From Enhygromyxa salina (lineage in GTDB: Bacteria; Myxococcota_A; Polyangia; Nannocystales; Nannocystaceae): a stretch of DNA of 64,000 nucleotides. Position numbers and translations under genes: made by a program. The notes under the pieces were generated by a model. The model ran no database searches. It was not told the DNA's origin and worked only from the letters and a program-made list of their open reading frames with translations. Location: contig NZ_JMCC02000030.1 in assembly GCF_000737335.2 (NCBI RefSeq), positions 1-64,000 on the forward strand. Reading direction: 5' to 3'. This document shows, one piece after another, positions 8,391 to 19,824 of this stretch; the stretch's first letter is position 1, and the number at the start of each line of letters is the position of its first letter.

Positions 8391-9929
8391 CTACCGCGGT
8401 CGCTTGGGCTTGGACGGCTTCGCCGCCCCCAATTGCTCCGCGCACGCCTTCGCCTCGGCGATCAACGGATCCCCCGGCGCCAGGGCCTTGACCAGATCCA
8501 CGCTCCGTCGGCAGTGGTCCCCCGCCGCGTCCAAATTCCCCAGGGCGAGCTCGGCGATGCCCAGGTGAATCGAGGTCTGGATCGCCGCCCGGTGATCCGC
8601 CCCAAGCGACTGCACGAGCGGCACCAGGGCCTCCATGTACATGGTGCGCGCCCCTTCGTGCTGCTCCATCGCCATCAGGCTGTCGCCAAGCGCGAGCTTG
8701 ACCATGGCCGTGTGCCAATCCTTGGGCCCGTACAGATCGCCGTAGATCTCGAGCAGATCCAAGTACGCGTATTGAGCCTCGCCGGGCCGGCCGGCGGCCA
8801 TGAACAATTGGCCGATTGCCTCTACGCTGGCAACTGTCTGCGGGTGATCCGGCCCCAGCGTATTGACGAAGCTGTCGCGGGCCTGGGTCAGCAGATCGTA
8901 GCCGGTCTCGACCCGATCGAGCCCGAGCTGGGCCTGCGCGAGGCTGATCTGGACCTCGGCGGTGTGGGGGTTCTCTGCGCCCGCGAGCCGGGTGGAGAGC
9001 GAGATGGCCTCTGCGAGGGGCTCGATCGCACCCGCGCCGTCGCCAAGTTGGACTTTGACCCGGCCGATGTTGCGCAGCTGCAAGAACAGCAACCATGGAT
9101 CTTCCTGGGCCCGCGCCGCCGCCACGGACTGGTCCAGGGCCACCATCGCGGCCGGCACGTCGCCGCGGCTCGAGGCCGCGAACGCCTGGGCCTGGGCCAC
9201 GGTCATCTGCGCCCGCGGGCCCAAGCTGGCGGCCAGGGCCTCGGCTTGGCCCAGCGCGGCGTTGGCCTGGTCCGCGTCACCCTTGGACAACGCGACGACC
9301 ACCTTGCTCGCGGTGATCGGCAGGGCGTAGGCGGGGGTCTGCCCGACTGTCTCGTCACCCTCGAGCGCGCGAACCGTGTTGTCAACGGCGACGTAGTCCG
9401 AAGCGTTGAGCAACAGCCGCAGCGAGGCCCACTCCCGACCCACGCGCGGGCTCAGCGAAGGCGCGTCAAAGCTGGGTTCTTGGCGGGCGTCGCAAGCGTC
9501 GGCGTCACGCAACACCGCGTCGATCTCTGCCCACATGCTCGCGGCGTGCTCGGGGTGCGTCGTCGCCAGCTCGACGATCGCATCGAGCTCCCACGCCTGC
9601 ATGTCGAGGCACCGCTGAGCCTTGCGCTCACCCTGTTCACACGCCCGTAGGTAGTTGCGGCGCCACACCTGGGCGTTGCTGCCCACCCGGGCGTCGAGGA
9701 TCGCCAACAGCTGCTGCGGCCACTCACCAGGCTGCTGCTGCAGGGCGGTGTCCAGGTCCGCCCGCCGGGTCGGGGTCCAGATCTGCGTGATCGCGTCGGC
9801 GCCCTCACACGCGATCGCGGCTGGCACCGGCTCGGGATCCTCGACCTCGATCTCGCGGTCGCAGCCAAACAGCGCGACCGTGGACAATGTACAGACCTGC
9901 GCCCATCGAAATTTGATCGACACGGTCAC
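8391..9929 (-). CDS. TPR lipoprotein resembling a kinase sensor domain without the kinase
   Basis: The 512-residue product begins with a signal and lipobox (VALFGC, Cys23). The first 150 residues follow the same plan as the region just after the membrane helix of the kinase at 2650-5601: a Trp-rich start (TQIWTPTRR), a Cys-bearing pair of helices (YLRACEQG...QRCLDMQ) and a helical stretch ending DADAC. TPR-like repeats fill the rest (for example LGDGAGAIEPLAEAI, PDHPQTVASVEAIGQLF). It therefore looks like an orphan, membrane-anchored copy of a myxobacterial kinase sensor. It may bind the same ligand or partners. Its start is 114 bp from the divergent Hsp90-like gene. Confidence 0.85.
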   Translation of the reverse strand: MTVSIKFRWAQVCTLSTVALFGCDREIEVEDPEPVPAAIACEGADAITQIWTPTRRADLDTALQQQPGEWPQQLLAILDARVGSNAQVWRRNYLRACEQGERKAQRCLDMQAWELDAIVELATTHPEHAASMWAEIDAVLRDADACDARQEPSFDAPSLSPRVGREWASLRLLLNASDYVAVDNTVRALEGDETVGQTPAYALPITASKVVVALSKGDADQANAALGQAEALAASLGPRAQMTVAQAQAFAASSRGDVPAAMVALDQSVAAARAQEDPWLLFLQLRNIGRVKVQLGDGAGAIEPLAEAISLSTRLAGAENPHTAEVQISLAQAQLGLDRVETGYDLLTQARDSFVNTLGPDHPQTVASVEAIGQLFMAAGRPGEAQYAYLDLLEIYGDLYGPKDWHTAMVKLALGDSLMAMEQHEGARTMYMEALVPLVQSLGADHRAAIQTSIHLGIAELALGNLDAAGDHCRRSVDLVKALAPGDPLIAEAKACAEQLGAAKPSKPKRPR

Positions 9930-10043
9930 TTGGAAGCTCGGGTGGCAACGCGGACTTGCAGGTGCGGGCCGCCGGGGGCGATGGACATCGACGCAGCATA
10001 CACCATGGCCACGCGGACGCGCGATCGGCTACCATCGGCGCCG

Positions 10044-11759
10044 ATGAGCAACGATCCCGTCGACGTGGGCGAGGCGCTCGAGACCCTCGTCCACCAGTTC
10101 TCGGATCCGTGGTCGTTCTTGCGCGAGCTGATCCAAAACGCGCTCGACGCCGGCAGCCCCGAGATCGACGTCCGCATTGACCATCAGCCGCCTGAGCAGG
10201 GTAGCAATGATCCGCTGGGCCTGATGACCGTCGAGATCATCGACGCGGGTGACGGCATGGATCGCCATATCATCGACACCCGGCTCACGCGGCTGTTTTC
10301 CTCGGCCAAGGACGGCGACTACACCAAGATCGGTCGATTCGGGATTGGGTTTGTCTCGGTGTTCGCGATCCAGCCCGATCTGGTCTGCGTCGACACCGGG
10401 CGCGCCGGCGAATATTGGCGGGTGCTGTTTCGCAAAGATCGCAGCTTTCAACGGATCGTGCTCGACCAGCCAACCGAGGGCACGACGATCCGCATCTACA
10501 AGCGCGCGACCCCCGAGCAAGCGGACGACGCCCGCGCCCGCGCCCGGTCCGTGCTCGAGTATTGGTGCAAGCACGCCCGCGTCGAGATCCGCTGCGACGA
10601 CGCGCTGGTGTCACGCCCGATGCAGCTCGACGCCCGCTGCGTGATCCACCACGAGCAAGACGGCACCACGCTGATGCTTGGCTATGTCGAACAGGCCGCG
10701 GCGCTGCGCGGCTACTACCACGGCGGCCTCACGCTTCACGAAGAGCACGACCTGCTGCTGCCCCACGTCGCGTTCAAGATCGACTCGCGCTACCTCGAGC
10801 ACACGCTCACGCGCGACAACGTGATCCGCGACGACAACTTCGCCAAGGCCATGAACATCGTCGGTCGGCTGGCAAGCACCGCCCTGGTCGAAGCGCTGGT
10901 CACTGCGCTGGAGCTCGCCGCCAGCGAGGGCCGCGAGGACCCGGAGGTTGCGTTCTTGCGCAAGCGCTTGCTGGGCGTGCTCGAGGGCGAGGCCAAGCCG
11001 CCGTCGCGGGTGTTCGAGGCCAAGCTGGTCCCGGCCCTGACCGCTGGTGGGGGCCGCACGGCGATCTCACTGACGCAGGCCCGCAAGCAGATCAAGCGGT
11101 GCTGGACCAGCGCGCAGGCCTCACCGGTGACGGAGATGTTGATCGCCCGTGGCGACACCGTGCTGCTGGTCGGGCCCAACAGCGCGCTCACGCAGGTGCT
11201 CGCCCACGTGGGTGGCCGCTCGCCCACGCCGGTCGCTTCGCTGTGCACCGCCCTGCCCGCCACGAGCTTCGAGCGCGGCTGCTGGCAACCCCTGCACGAC
11301 GCCGCGCTGGCGCTGCTGGCCCAGCAGGGCGTCAAGCTGTCCAGCATCGAGCTTGGCCGGCTCGCGTACCCCGGGTCGCCGGTCGCCAACCACGTTGCGA
11401 TCACCCAGGCCAAGCTTGGGGAGCTCACCGAAGTCAGCGAGATCGGCCAACTCTCGAGCGGGTGGTTTGGCTCGAAGCGCGTCGTCGTGCTCAACGCCGA
11501 TCACCCCACGATTGGGCACCTCATCGAGCTGGCCGCGACCGAGCCGGAGTTCGCCGCCTACCTGCTGCTCAAGCTGTTCTATCTGCGCCTCAACGACGCG
11601 CCGCAGGACGAGGTCTCCCTGCCCACGCGCGACAACCAGCTAGCGAGCGCCGCCGCCCAGGCGCGGGCCCAGCGAAGGAGTTCGCTGCCCACGGTCAACC
11701 AATCTCAGAAGGCGTCCGCGAGCGGGCGAGAAGCCCTCGCCCGAGCTGAAGGCAATTGA
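10044..11759 (+). CDS. GHKL/Hsp90-like ATPase of a two-gene system
   Basis: The 571-residue protein (ATG 10044; a longer frame to 9930 overlaps the divergent promoter) has a complete Bergerat ATP fold at its N-terminus. RELIQNALDA (27-36) supplies the catalytic Glu and Mg-binding Asn; DAGDGM (67-72) is the G1 box; GRFGIGFVSVF (97-107) is the glycine-rich lid. The order matches HtpG/MutL-type proteins. The middle (about 110-230) resembles the transducer strand-helix region (EGTTIRIYKR). The C-terminal half is not recognisable and lacks HtpG dimerisation features. The last ~25 residues are encoded by a dispersed hairpin repeat. The stop overlaps the start of the 1500-residue partner, so the two are probably made together. 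Confidence 0.88.
   Translation: MSNDPVDVGEALETLVHQFSDPWSFLRELIQNALDAGSPEIDVRIDHQPPEQGSNDPLGLMTVEIIDAGDGMDRHIIDTRLTRLFSSAKDGDYTKIGRFGIGFVSVFAIQPDLVCVDTGRAGEYWRVLFRKDRSFQRIVLDQPTEGTTIRIYKRATPEQADDARARARSVLEYWCKHARVEIRCDDALVSRPMQLDARCVIHHEQDGTTLMLGYVEQAAALRGYYHGGLTLHEEHDLLLPHVAFKIDSRYLEHTLTRDNVIRDDNFAKAMNIVGRLASTALVEALVTALELAASEGREDPEVAFLRKRLLGVLEGEAKPPSRVFEAKLVPALTAGGGRTAISLTQARKQIKRCWTSAQASPVTEMLIARGDTVLLVGPNSALTQVLAHVGGRSPTPVASLCTALPATSFERGCWQPLHDAALALLAQQGVKLSSIELGRLAYPGSPVANHVAITQAKLGELTEVSEIGQLSSGWFGSKRVVVLNADHPTIGHLIELAATEPEFAAYLLLKLFYLRLNDAPQDEVSLPTRDNQLASAAAQARAQRRSSLPTVNQSQKASASGREALARAEGN
11681..11752 (-). repeat. Dispersed ~72-bp hairpin repeat, copy B
   Basis: This is the reverse-strand copy of the repeat at 5720 and 29127, with the same GGGCGAG-GGCTT-CTCGCCC stem-loop core. 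It lies within the 3' end of the Hsp90-like gene and encodes its final residues (from about SLPTVNQ to the end). It also carries the AAGG that may serve as ribosome site for the next gene. Confidence 0.85.
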
Positions 11760-11764
11760 TCACA

Positions 11765-14700
11765 ATGGCCAAATCAAGCGACATGCTCGACGCCTTGATG
11801 AACGACCTGCGCGCGGACGGGGCCGTCGACTCCGAGGGCCAGTTCACCCTCGACCGCGAGCAGGCCCGCGCCAAGCTACAAAAGTTCCAGCTCGTCGACG
11901 CGCGCCGCTACGTGCTCGAGCTGGTCCAGGCCGCCGTGCTGCGCGGGGCAGAAAAGATCGAGTTTCAGATCGACGCCGACGACATGCGCCTGCGGTTTGG
12001 CGGCACGCCCTTCACGGAAGCCGAGATCGACGATCTGTACGGCTCGCTGTTCGCAACCGGCGACACCCGCGAGCTGCGTGGCGTCCGGCAGCTCGCGCTG
12101 GCGCTCAACGCCGCGATCGGCATGAACCCCAAGTTCATCCACCTGCGCAGCGGTAAGCTCGAGCTGCGCATGCGCCCTGGCCAGGCCGACGAGATCATCG
12201 TCAAGGACACCGAGCTGCGCAGCACCGAGCTCCACGTCAAGCAGCGGGTTCGCCCGCGCTTGATGTTGGACTTCTTCTTGAACCTCGGCGGGCGGCTGGC
12301 CGAACAGACCTACCTGCGCGAGCGCTGCGGCTACGCGGACGTGCCAATTTTTTTAGACGGCGCGCGCATCAGCAAAGGGCTGGCCAGCCAGGCTTTGGGC
12401 CACAGCTCGCTGCAATTTCACGGCCCCGAGTTCTCCGGGGTCATGCACGTCGCAAGTCAAGACAGCAGCTACGCCCGGCTGGACCTGGTCAAGGACGGCG
12501 TGTGGATCGACTCGCGCGAGCTGCTCAACGGCGGCACCAACCTCCGCATCGTCGTTGACGGCGAGCGCCTGCGCAAAGACGTGTCGCAGGCCAAGATCGT
12601 CGACGATGAGGCGCTCTCACGCATCACCGAGGCGGTCGGCCGCGCGCGCTGGAAGCTGTGGACGATCGCCAAGGACGAGGCCACGCCGGCGACCGCCCGG
12701 CAGATCGCCGCGTTGATCCAGACCCAGCTGATCGAGCACTCGACCCCCGCTCAGCTGCGCGACGACCCGCAGGCGAACGCGCTGACATCTGATGTGACCT
12801 GGCCCGACTGCCGCGGCACCGCGCGACAGGTGAGCTTGCGCGAGCTGATCGAGCTGGTCCAAGCCGGCAAGACCCCACGCTACGCCAGCCGCGTGTACGC
12901 CGAGCTCACGCCCGAGGGGGACCCCGTCCCGCTGCTCGAGCGGGTTGAGGCCCGCCGTCTGGGCGTTTCGCTGGGGGCTGATCTGATCGAGGCCGACTCG
13001 CTGCTCGCCCGCGAACAGCTGCGCGCCCGCGGTCGCAAGGCGTGGCGCGAGCGCAAGGGGGACCCGGTGCTCCCGACCCACGTTCCGTTCCTGGTTCAGG
13101 GCCCGATCGCCACGCCGCATGTCCGCGGCGAAGTCGGCGTCGACACCCACACGCTGATCGACCCGGAGCTCGAGCACCCGACCCAGGTCCTGCTCTACAA
13201 GCGCAGCTGCCTGCTCGGCCGGCTCGAGCTCGAGCTCGACATCCCCAATCTGTGGCTGGTGCTCGACGCCGAGTTCGAGCCAACCGACGACTATCAAGAC
13301 GCGATCCGCGATGGGACCTTCGTGCTCGCGCTACTCCACGGCCTGAGCGCGCTGCGTGAACCGTTCGCGCGCATGCTCGAGCACGCCGCAGGTCACCCCA
13401 ACGAAGCCAACGCGCGCGGCCTGGTCAAGCGGTGGTTGGTCGCGCTGCTCGATCAACCAACCCAGGCTTCGCTGCTCAGCAAGGCTGGAGCCGACGTCGC
13501 GCCCGGCCACTACGTCAAGCTGCTGCCCAAGCTCCACGCGGATCAGCTGGGTCCACGCGACGCTCACGATCCGCTCGCGCAGTGCCCCTTGTTCGAGCAA
13601 CTCGACGGCCCCCGCCTGTCGCTGGCTGACGTCGCCGCACACCACCGCGTGCATGGGCACATTCGCTACCTGCCCGGCCGGCCCCAGGACCCGCGCCTGA
13701 CCGCGCCCGAGGTGCTGCTGCTCGGACCTGGGGATCGCAAGATCATCCGCGCGCTGTTTGGTCCCGACAGCTACCAGCTGGTCGACCACGAGCCGATGCT
13801 CCGCGAGCTGCGGCACTTCGATCAGCCGCAGGTAACGCTCGCAACCACCCGCGCACAGATCGAGCGGCGACTCGCGCCCGCGGGCGCCCGCCTTGGTGGC
13901 TGGCTGGTCGAGCTCGACGGCGAGGTCGAAGGCTTCATCGTCCCGGCGTTCGGCCCACTCGGCCACGAGCTGCAGCAGCTGCACGACACCGCGCTGGCGA
14001 CCACGAGCGTGGCCGTGTATCGGGACGGGCGCTTCGTCTGCGACATGCAGCTCAAGCTGGGTTGGGGTCCGCTGCTCGCCGTCGTCGAGTCCCCCAAGCT
14101 GCGCGCGGACGAGCTGTGGGAGACCGTCGTCGAGGACGAGCACTGGCGCACCGTGGTTGCGAGCTTGCGCTCCGCCGCGCGCCGGTTGTTCACGCTGGTT
14201 GTCCGCAACTACGAGAGCGAGGTCGCCTCGGTCCGGCGGTGGCTGGCCCGGGTGCTGGTGCGGGCGGCGGCCAACGAGGTCGCCCCCGGTCAACCCCAAG
14301 ACGGCGAGTCGCGCGTCGACGCGATCCGATCGCTCAACATGTTCGACACCGTGTCGGGCAGCGTGATCAGCTTGCTCAGGATCGAGCGAATCCACGCCGA
14401 GCATGGTGCGGTCGAGATCGTCGAGCGCGACACCAGCTGGGCCGCCGTGCGCGACCCCGAGATCGTCAAGCTCGACCCGGACGAAGTTGGTGATCTGCGC
14501 AAGCTCCTGGGCGCCCGCGACCTGGAGGTGGTTGACGGCGCGCAGCGGCTCAGCCACCAACAGATCTCCAAGCAGCTTCAGGGTCGCCCGCGAATGACCG
14601 AGGCCAAGCTCGACCCGGCGAAGATGCTGGTGATCCGCGATCTCCACGGTGACCGCCGCCACGGCGAGATCGGCATCTCGCGGACCCGAACCGTTGGCAG

Positions 14701-16273
14701 CCTGCACCTGCGGCTTGGCGTCGCGGGCCGCCTCGTCCACGAGCTGAACGACCACAGCTACGACTTCGCGCTGCCAGTCGACGCGGTCGTGATCGACGAG
14801 TCGATCCCGTTGAACGCCAAGGGCGACCCCGAGCTCGAGAGCAAGCGCTACCGCAACCTGCTCCGTCAGATCCGCCGCAACGTGCCGTCTTTGGTGCTGG
14901 ATCTGTGCAGCACCCTCGACGATCAACCGCAGCCGTTCCGGCGCGCTGCGTGGCCGGTGCTCGTCGCTCACCTTCGCAGCGACACCGACGAAAATCGCCG
15001 AAAAGTCCGCGAGAAGGCGTTCGTGGCGGCCAGCCAGGTCCCTGGGTTTCGGGATCTGTGGGGCGTCCACCACGACCTCGCCACGCTGATCGCCAAGTCC
15101 CGCAAGCGCCCGCTCGGACTGCTGGTCAAGCTGCGGCCGCAGGTGCCCAAGCAAGAGCTCGACGCGCGGGTGATCCTGGTCGTGGACGAAGACGAGGCCG
15201 CCTGCATCGAGGCGCACGCCAACGCCGAGCGCTTCGACGATGACTGGGCGGCCGAGCTCGCGTCGATGAAAGAGCTCGCCAACGCGCCCAAGCTCGAGGC
15301 CCCCGAGCTCGACGACATCGCGCTGGTCGAGCGCAAGGCCCAGGTCGCGGGCGGGCTCGACTGCCAGCTGTGGATCCCCCGCGACTTCGCCCCACTCGCA
15401 CCAGACGCCGAGCCGCCGCAGCTGGTGTTCGCCCGCAACGGACGCGAGCTGCAGCGGATGGCGTTGGTTCACGCGTTGCCGTGCGCAGGCGTCGTCAACG
15501 GCGACGGGCTCGACTCCAGCCCCGGCGAGGTCCAACTCGACGGTCGCCAGAGCATCAGCCTCGCGCGCCAGATCGTGATCATGTACGTCGAGCTCGCCAA
15601 GCAGCTCGAGACGAAGCGATTGTCAGCCAAAGACCGCGAGCGGGCCCTGGAGTATCTGTCGTGGGCAAGTGTCTGCTTCGAGCGCGGGCAGACCGATGGG
15701 CTCGGCGGGCTCGGCAAGCACGTTGACAGCCTGCGCGAGCTGCTGCGAACTCAGGTCCCGCCAACCCTGCGCAACGCTGCGCGCCAAGAGCCGGCGACCG
15801 TCGCAGCGCCGCCCCCCAAGCCCGCGCCAACGCCCGCACCAACGCCCGCAAGCGAGACCACGGCTCCCGCAGCCGACCCCGCGCCACCACCCACCACCGA
15901 GCCTCACACCCCCAGCGAGCGCTTGCTGGCCGCGCTCTACGAGCAGCTACAGTGGGCGCGCGCACGCCATGGTGATGTGCTGGATCAGCTTCGCCTCGCC
16001 CACCTCGAGCTGCTCGACACCGGCGACGACGCGATCGCCAAGATCCGCATGTCGGGCATCGCGGTGAACACCCAGCACCCGCTGGTCGCGCGGCTCTTGG
16101 CCCCGACCCGCGCGCTCGATCCGATCGACCCGATCGAGCTCGCGTTCGTGGTCGCCGCGATCTACACGCTGATGAACCACTTCGCGCAAGAGATCACCGA
16201 CGACGACGAGCGAGTGTTCGTCGCGCAGCTGGCCGAGACCCTCGCGCTGTCCGTGCGGGCATCCGGGCGCTGA
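11765..16273 (+). CDS. Giant partner of the Hsp90-like ATPase, with degenerate GHKL domain
   Basis: The protein has about 1502 residues from ATG 11765; a TTG at 11756 overlapping the previous stop is an equally possible start. The N-terminus mirrors GHKL ATPases in order but lacks key residues: LELVQAAVLRGA (about 51-61) aligns with ELIQNALDAGS, keeping Glu but replacing the Mg-binding Asn by Ala. The DxGxG box has become DMRLRFGGTPF, and the lid is LRGVRQLALALNAAI. The remaining ~1350 residues are mixed alpha/beta with no domain I recognise. A Pro/Ala/Thr linker (about 1345-1385) then leads to a helical C-terminal domain of about 120 residues. No signal or membrane helix is seen. It is probably the inactive subunit of a heteromeric machine with the upstream ATPase. 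Confidence 0.85.
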   Translation: MAKSSDMLDALMNDLRADGAVDSEGQFTLDREQARAKLQKFQLVDARRYVLELVQAAVLRGAEKIEFQIDADDMRLRFGGTPFTEAEIDDLYGSLFATGDTRELRGVRQLALALNAAIGMNPKFIHLRSGKLELRMRPGQADEIIVKDTELRSTELHVKQRVRPRLMLDFFLNLGGRLAEQTYLRERCGYADVPIFLDGARISKGLASQALGHSSLQFHGPEFSGVMHVASQDSSYARLDLVKDGVWIDSRELLNGGTNLRIVVDGERLRKDVSQAKIVDDEALSRITEAVGRARWKLWTIAKDEATPATARQIAALIQTQLIEHSTPAQLRDDPQANALTSDVTWPDCRGTARQVSLRELIELVQAGKTPRYASRVYAELTPEGDPVPLLERVEARRLGVSLGADLIEADSLLAREQLRARGRKAWRERKGDPVLPTHVPFLVQGPIATPHVRGEVGVDTHTLIDPELEHPTQVLLYKRSCLLGRLELELDIPNLWLVLDAEFEPTDDYQDAIRDGTFVLALLHGLSALREPFARMLEHAAGHPNEANARGLVKRWLVALLDQPTQASLLSKAGADVAPGHYVKLLPKLHADQLGPRDAHDPLAQCPLFEQLDGPRLSLADVAAHHRVHGHIRYLPGRPQDPRLTAPEVLLLGPGDRKIIRALFGPDSYQLVDHEPMLRELRHFDQPQVTLATTRAQIERRLAPAGARLGGWLVELDGEVEGFIVPAFGPLGHELQQLHDTALATTSVAVYRDGRFVCDMQLKLGWGPLLAVVESPKLRADELWETVVEDEHWRTVVASLRSAARRLFTLVVRNYESEVASVRRWLARVLVRAAANEVAPGQPQDGESRVDAIRSLNMFDTVSGSVISLLRIERIHAEHGAVEIVERDTSWAAVRDPEIVKLDPDEVGDLRKLLGARDLEVVDGAQRLSHQQISKQLQGRPRMTEAKLDPAKMLVIRDLHGDRRHGEIGISRTRTVGSLHLRLGVAGRLVHELNDHSYDFALPVDAVVIDESIPLNAKGDPELESKRYRNLLRQIRRNVPSLVLDLCSTLDDQPQPFRRAAWPVLVAHLRSDTDENRRKVREKAFVAASQVPGFRDLWGVHHDLATLIAKSRKRPLGLLVKLRPQVPKQELDARVILVVDEDEAACIEAHANAERFDDDWAAELASMKELANAPKLEAPELDDIALVERKAQVAGGLDCQLWIPRDFAPLAPDAEPPQLVFARNGRELQRMALVHALPCAGVVNGDGLDSSPGEVQLDGRQSISLARQIVIMYVELAKQLETKRLSAKDRERALEYLSWASVCFERGQTDGLGGLGKHVDSLRELLRTQVPPTLRNAARQEPATVAAPPPKPAPTPAPTPASETTAPAADPAPPPTTEPHTPSERLLAALYEQLQWARARHGDVLDQLRLAHLELLDTGDDAIAKIRMSGIAVNTQHPLVARLLAPTRALDPIDPIELAFVVAAIYTLMNHFAQEITDDDERVFVAQLAETLALSVRASGR

Positions 16274-16390
16274 TCAAGCGTGGGGCAAGCCACGGCTCGC
16301 TCGACGACGTCACCATTTTTTTGGCGAGCGCCGTCAGATCCGCGCCGCGCGTCACAAACGGGGAGTTCGAGCCCGAAAGGCTGCGACAGC

Positions 16391-17941
16391 ATGTTCAAAC
16401 CCATCTCGCTACTCACCGTCACCCTGCTCTCGATCTCGACCCTCGCCGGCTGTGGCCTCGACGAGCTCGACGACTCGAGCCCCGCCAGCTTTCGCTCCGT
16501 CGTCGTCTCTGACAGCTGGGACATCCACGAGGACGTCGCCTTCCCCGAGGTCAACTCCTGCTACGACTACTGGAACGACCGCTGCGCCGAGCTCACGTCG
16601 AGCCAGTGCACCGTGGCCAAGAACCGCTACTCGTGCACCGAGAGCGATGAAGGCCTCGTGATCTCGGACACCTACGGCGCCCTGGTCAACGCGGTGCACT
16701 GGGCCGCGTACAGCGTTGGCGACGAGGCGCCCGTCACGACCAAGGGCTCGCCGTCGATCCTGTGCGAGCAGCTGCATGGCGTCGAGTATGCGTCGTGTCT
16801 TGGCGTGGCGCTGACGGCCGAGCTCGCGGCGCAGCAGGCCCCGGAGCTGATCGAGGCGTTTCCGAACGGTGGCTTCGCCACGGTCGCCGTCCAAGGCGAG
16901 CTGCTCGTGATCGAGCCCCTCGCCGAGGCCGATCACGACATCGTCTATACGACCGCCGCCGCGCTCGACTGGCGCGCGCCGATCATCGAGGGCGAGTTCA
17001 CGCTCGGCGAGGCGCCCGAGGTCACGCTCGAGCCCAACACCGTGATCACGATCCGACCCAACGGCACGATCGGGGTCTCGTCCGAGCGCATGACCCTGCT
17101 TCAGCAGCCAAGGCCGCTGCCGCCGCCCAAGTCGGCCTTCGTGTTTGGCTACTCGATGAGCGCCCCCGGGGCCAACTACAACCAGCAGAGCTCCCTCGTG
17201 GTCGGGGGCTGGTCGCGCTACGCCGCGCTGTGGAAGTCGTTCATCGACGCCAACGTCGGCTCGGTCGACGTCATCGCGTCTTACGCGGGCGGCAACTTCA
17301 TCCCGCTGCTCGGGGCCGAGCAGACCCTCGACTACCACGAGGCCAACTACTTCACCGACATCTGGGGGGCGCCCTACGATCCCGTTGGCACGTGGATGAG
17401 CGCCGACATCGACGACCCCCTGACCGGCCTCGCCTTCGCCGCGATCGTGATGCACTACTGGCACAGCCCCGTGTTCTTCTCGGGCGACTGGACACCGCCG
17501 CTGTCGGTCGCGCCCAACGGCTCCTGGTACAAGGACATCGCCCTCGAGTCGATCCGATTCCGCAGCCCCAGCTTCAGCAGCCTCCACGCTGCTTGCGGGA
17601 TCAGCTCGACGGCCTCGGCGGCCACCGCCCTGAGCCAGATCCAGACCTGTGCGTTTGGCGGGTTGACCGTCGAGGACGCCGTCGTCACGGCCTGGAGCGG
17701 CGACTTCTCGCCATCGAACGCGCCCGCGCTCTTGCATCACCAGAGCATCAGCGCCAACCAGCTGCTCGGTGCGTACGCGGCTGGGTTCACCCACGGCCAG
17801 GGGAATCCGTCGGGTCGCGTGGGCGAGCTGATCTTCGATCCGCCGCCCGAGGCCGACGCCGAGGAGATCGCCGCGGTCTTCGCTCTCGCCGAGTTCATGG
17901 CCAGCGAGATCCAGGCCCAGGCGCCGCTCGAAGAGAAGTAG
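16391..17941 (+). CDS. Lipoprotein of unknown function
   Basis: The 516-residue product starts at ATG 16391 with a signal and lipobox (ISTLAGC). An upstream extension to 16280 is not signal-like. The mature protein has an N-terminal Cys-rich part (SCYDYWNDRCAELTSSQCTVAKNR) and a beta-rich middle. The C-terminal half is rich in Trp, Tyr, Ser and His (for example HYWHSPVFFSGDW, ALLHHQSI). I recognise no catalytic family. A T-run with a weak hairpin lies between it and the preceding giant gene (about 16290-16330), so it is probably an independent unit. It is likely periplasmic or surface exposed. Confidence 0.8.
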   Translation: MFKPISLLTVTLLSISTLAGCGLDELDDSSPASFRSVVVSDSWDIHEDVAFPEVNSCYDYWNDRCAELTSSQCTVAKNRYSCTESDEGLVISDTYGALVNAVHWAAYSVGDEAPVTTKGSPSILCEQLHGVEYASCLGVALTAELAAQQAPELIEAFPNGGFATVAVQGELLVIEPLAEADHDIVYTTAAALDWRAPIIEGEFTLGEAPEVTLEPNTVITIRPNGTIGVSSERMTLLQQPRPLPPPKSAFVFGYSMSAPGANYNQQSSLVVGGWSRYAALWKSFIDANVGSVDVIASYAGGNFIPLLGAEQTLDYHEANYFTDIWGAPYDPVGTWMSADIDDPLTGLAFAAIVMHYWHSPVFFSGDWTPPLSVAPNGSWYKDIALESIRFRSPSFSSLHAACGISSTASAATALSQIQTCAFGGLTVEDAVVTAWSGDFSPSNAPALLHHQSISANQLLGAYAAGFTHGQGNPSGRVGELIFDPPPEADAEEIAAVFALAEFMASEIQAQAPLEEK

Positions 17942-18043
17942 CGCGTCGCCCCCAACCCGACCGCCTGGGCAACCCACGCGCGGGCGGATCCCCGGCCCGG
18001 ATCGCGGCTTCATTCCGCCCGCGCCGGGTGATACCGTTCGAGC

Positions 18044-19735
<1,692 letters not shown>

Positions 19736-19824
19736 TCGCGGTCTGTGGCCTCGGAGCAAGCGCATGACCAGCCACGCTGCCGCCGAAGCGAGGGGCTTTT
19801 GATAGCCCTCTTGAAGGAATGGTG

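Noticed and set aside
8341..9096. Long N-terminal extension of the RCC1-like lipoprotein frame
   Set aside because: It is out of frame with the real TPR lipoprotein gene in the same region, and the lipoprotein signal begins at 8340.
13331..15535. 734-residue minus-strand open frame
   Set aside because: It is antisense to the giant GHKL-partner gene; composition (Leu/Val/Asp/Arg-rich) is that of a high-GC shadow and it has no motif or ribosome site.
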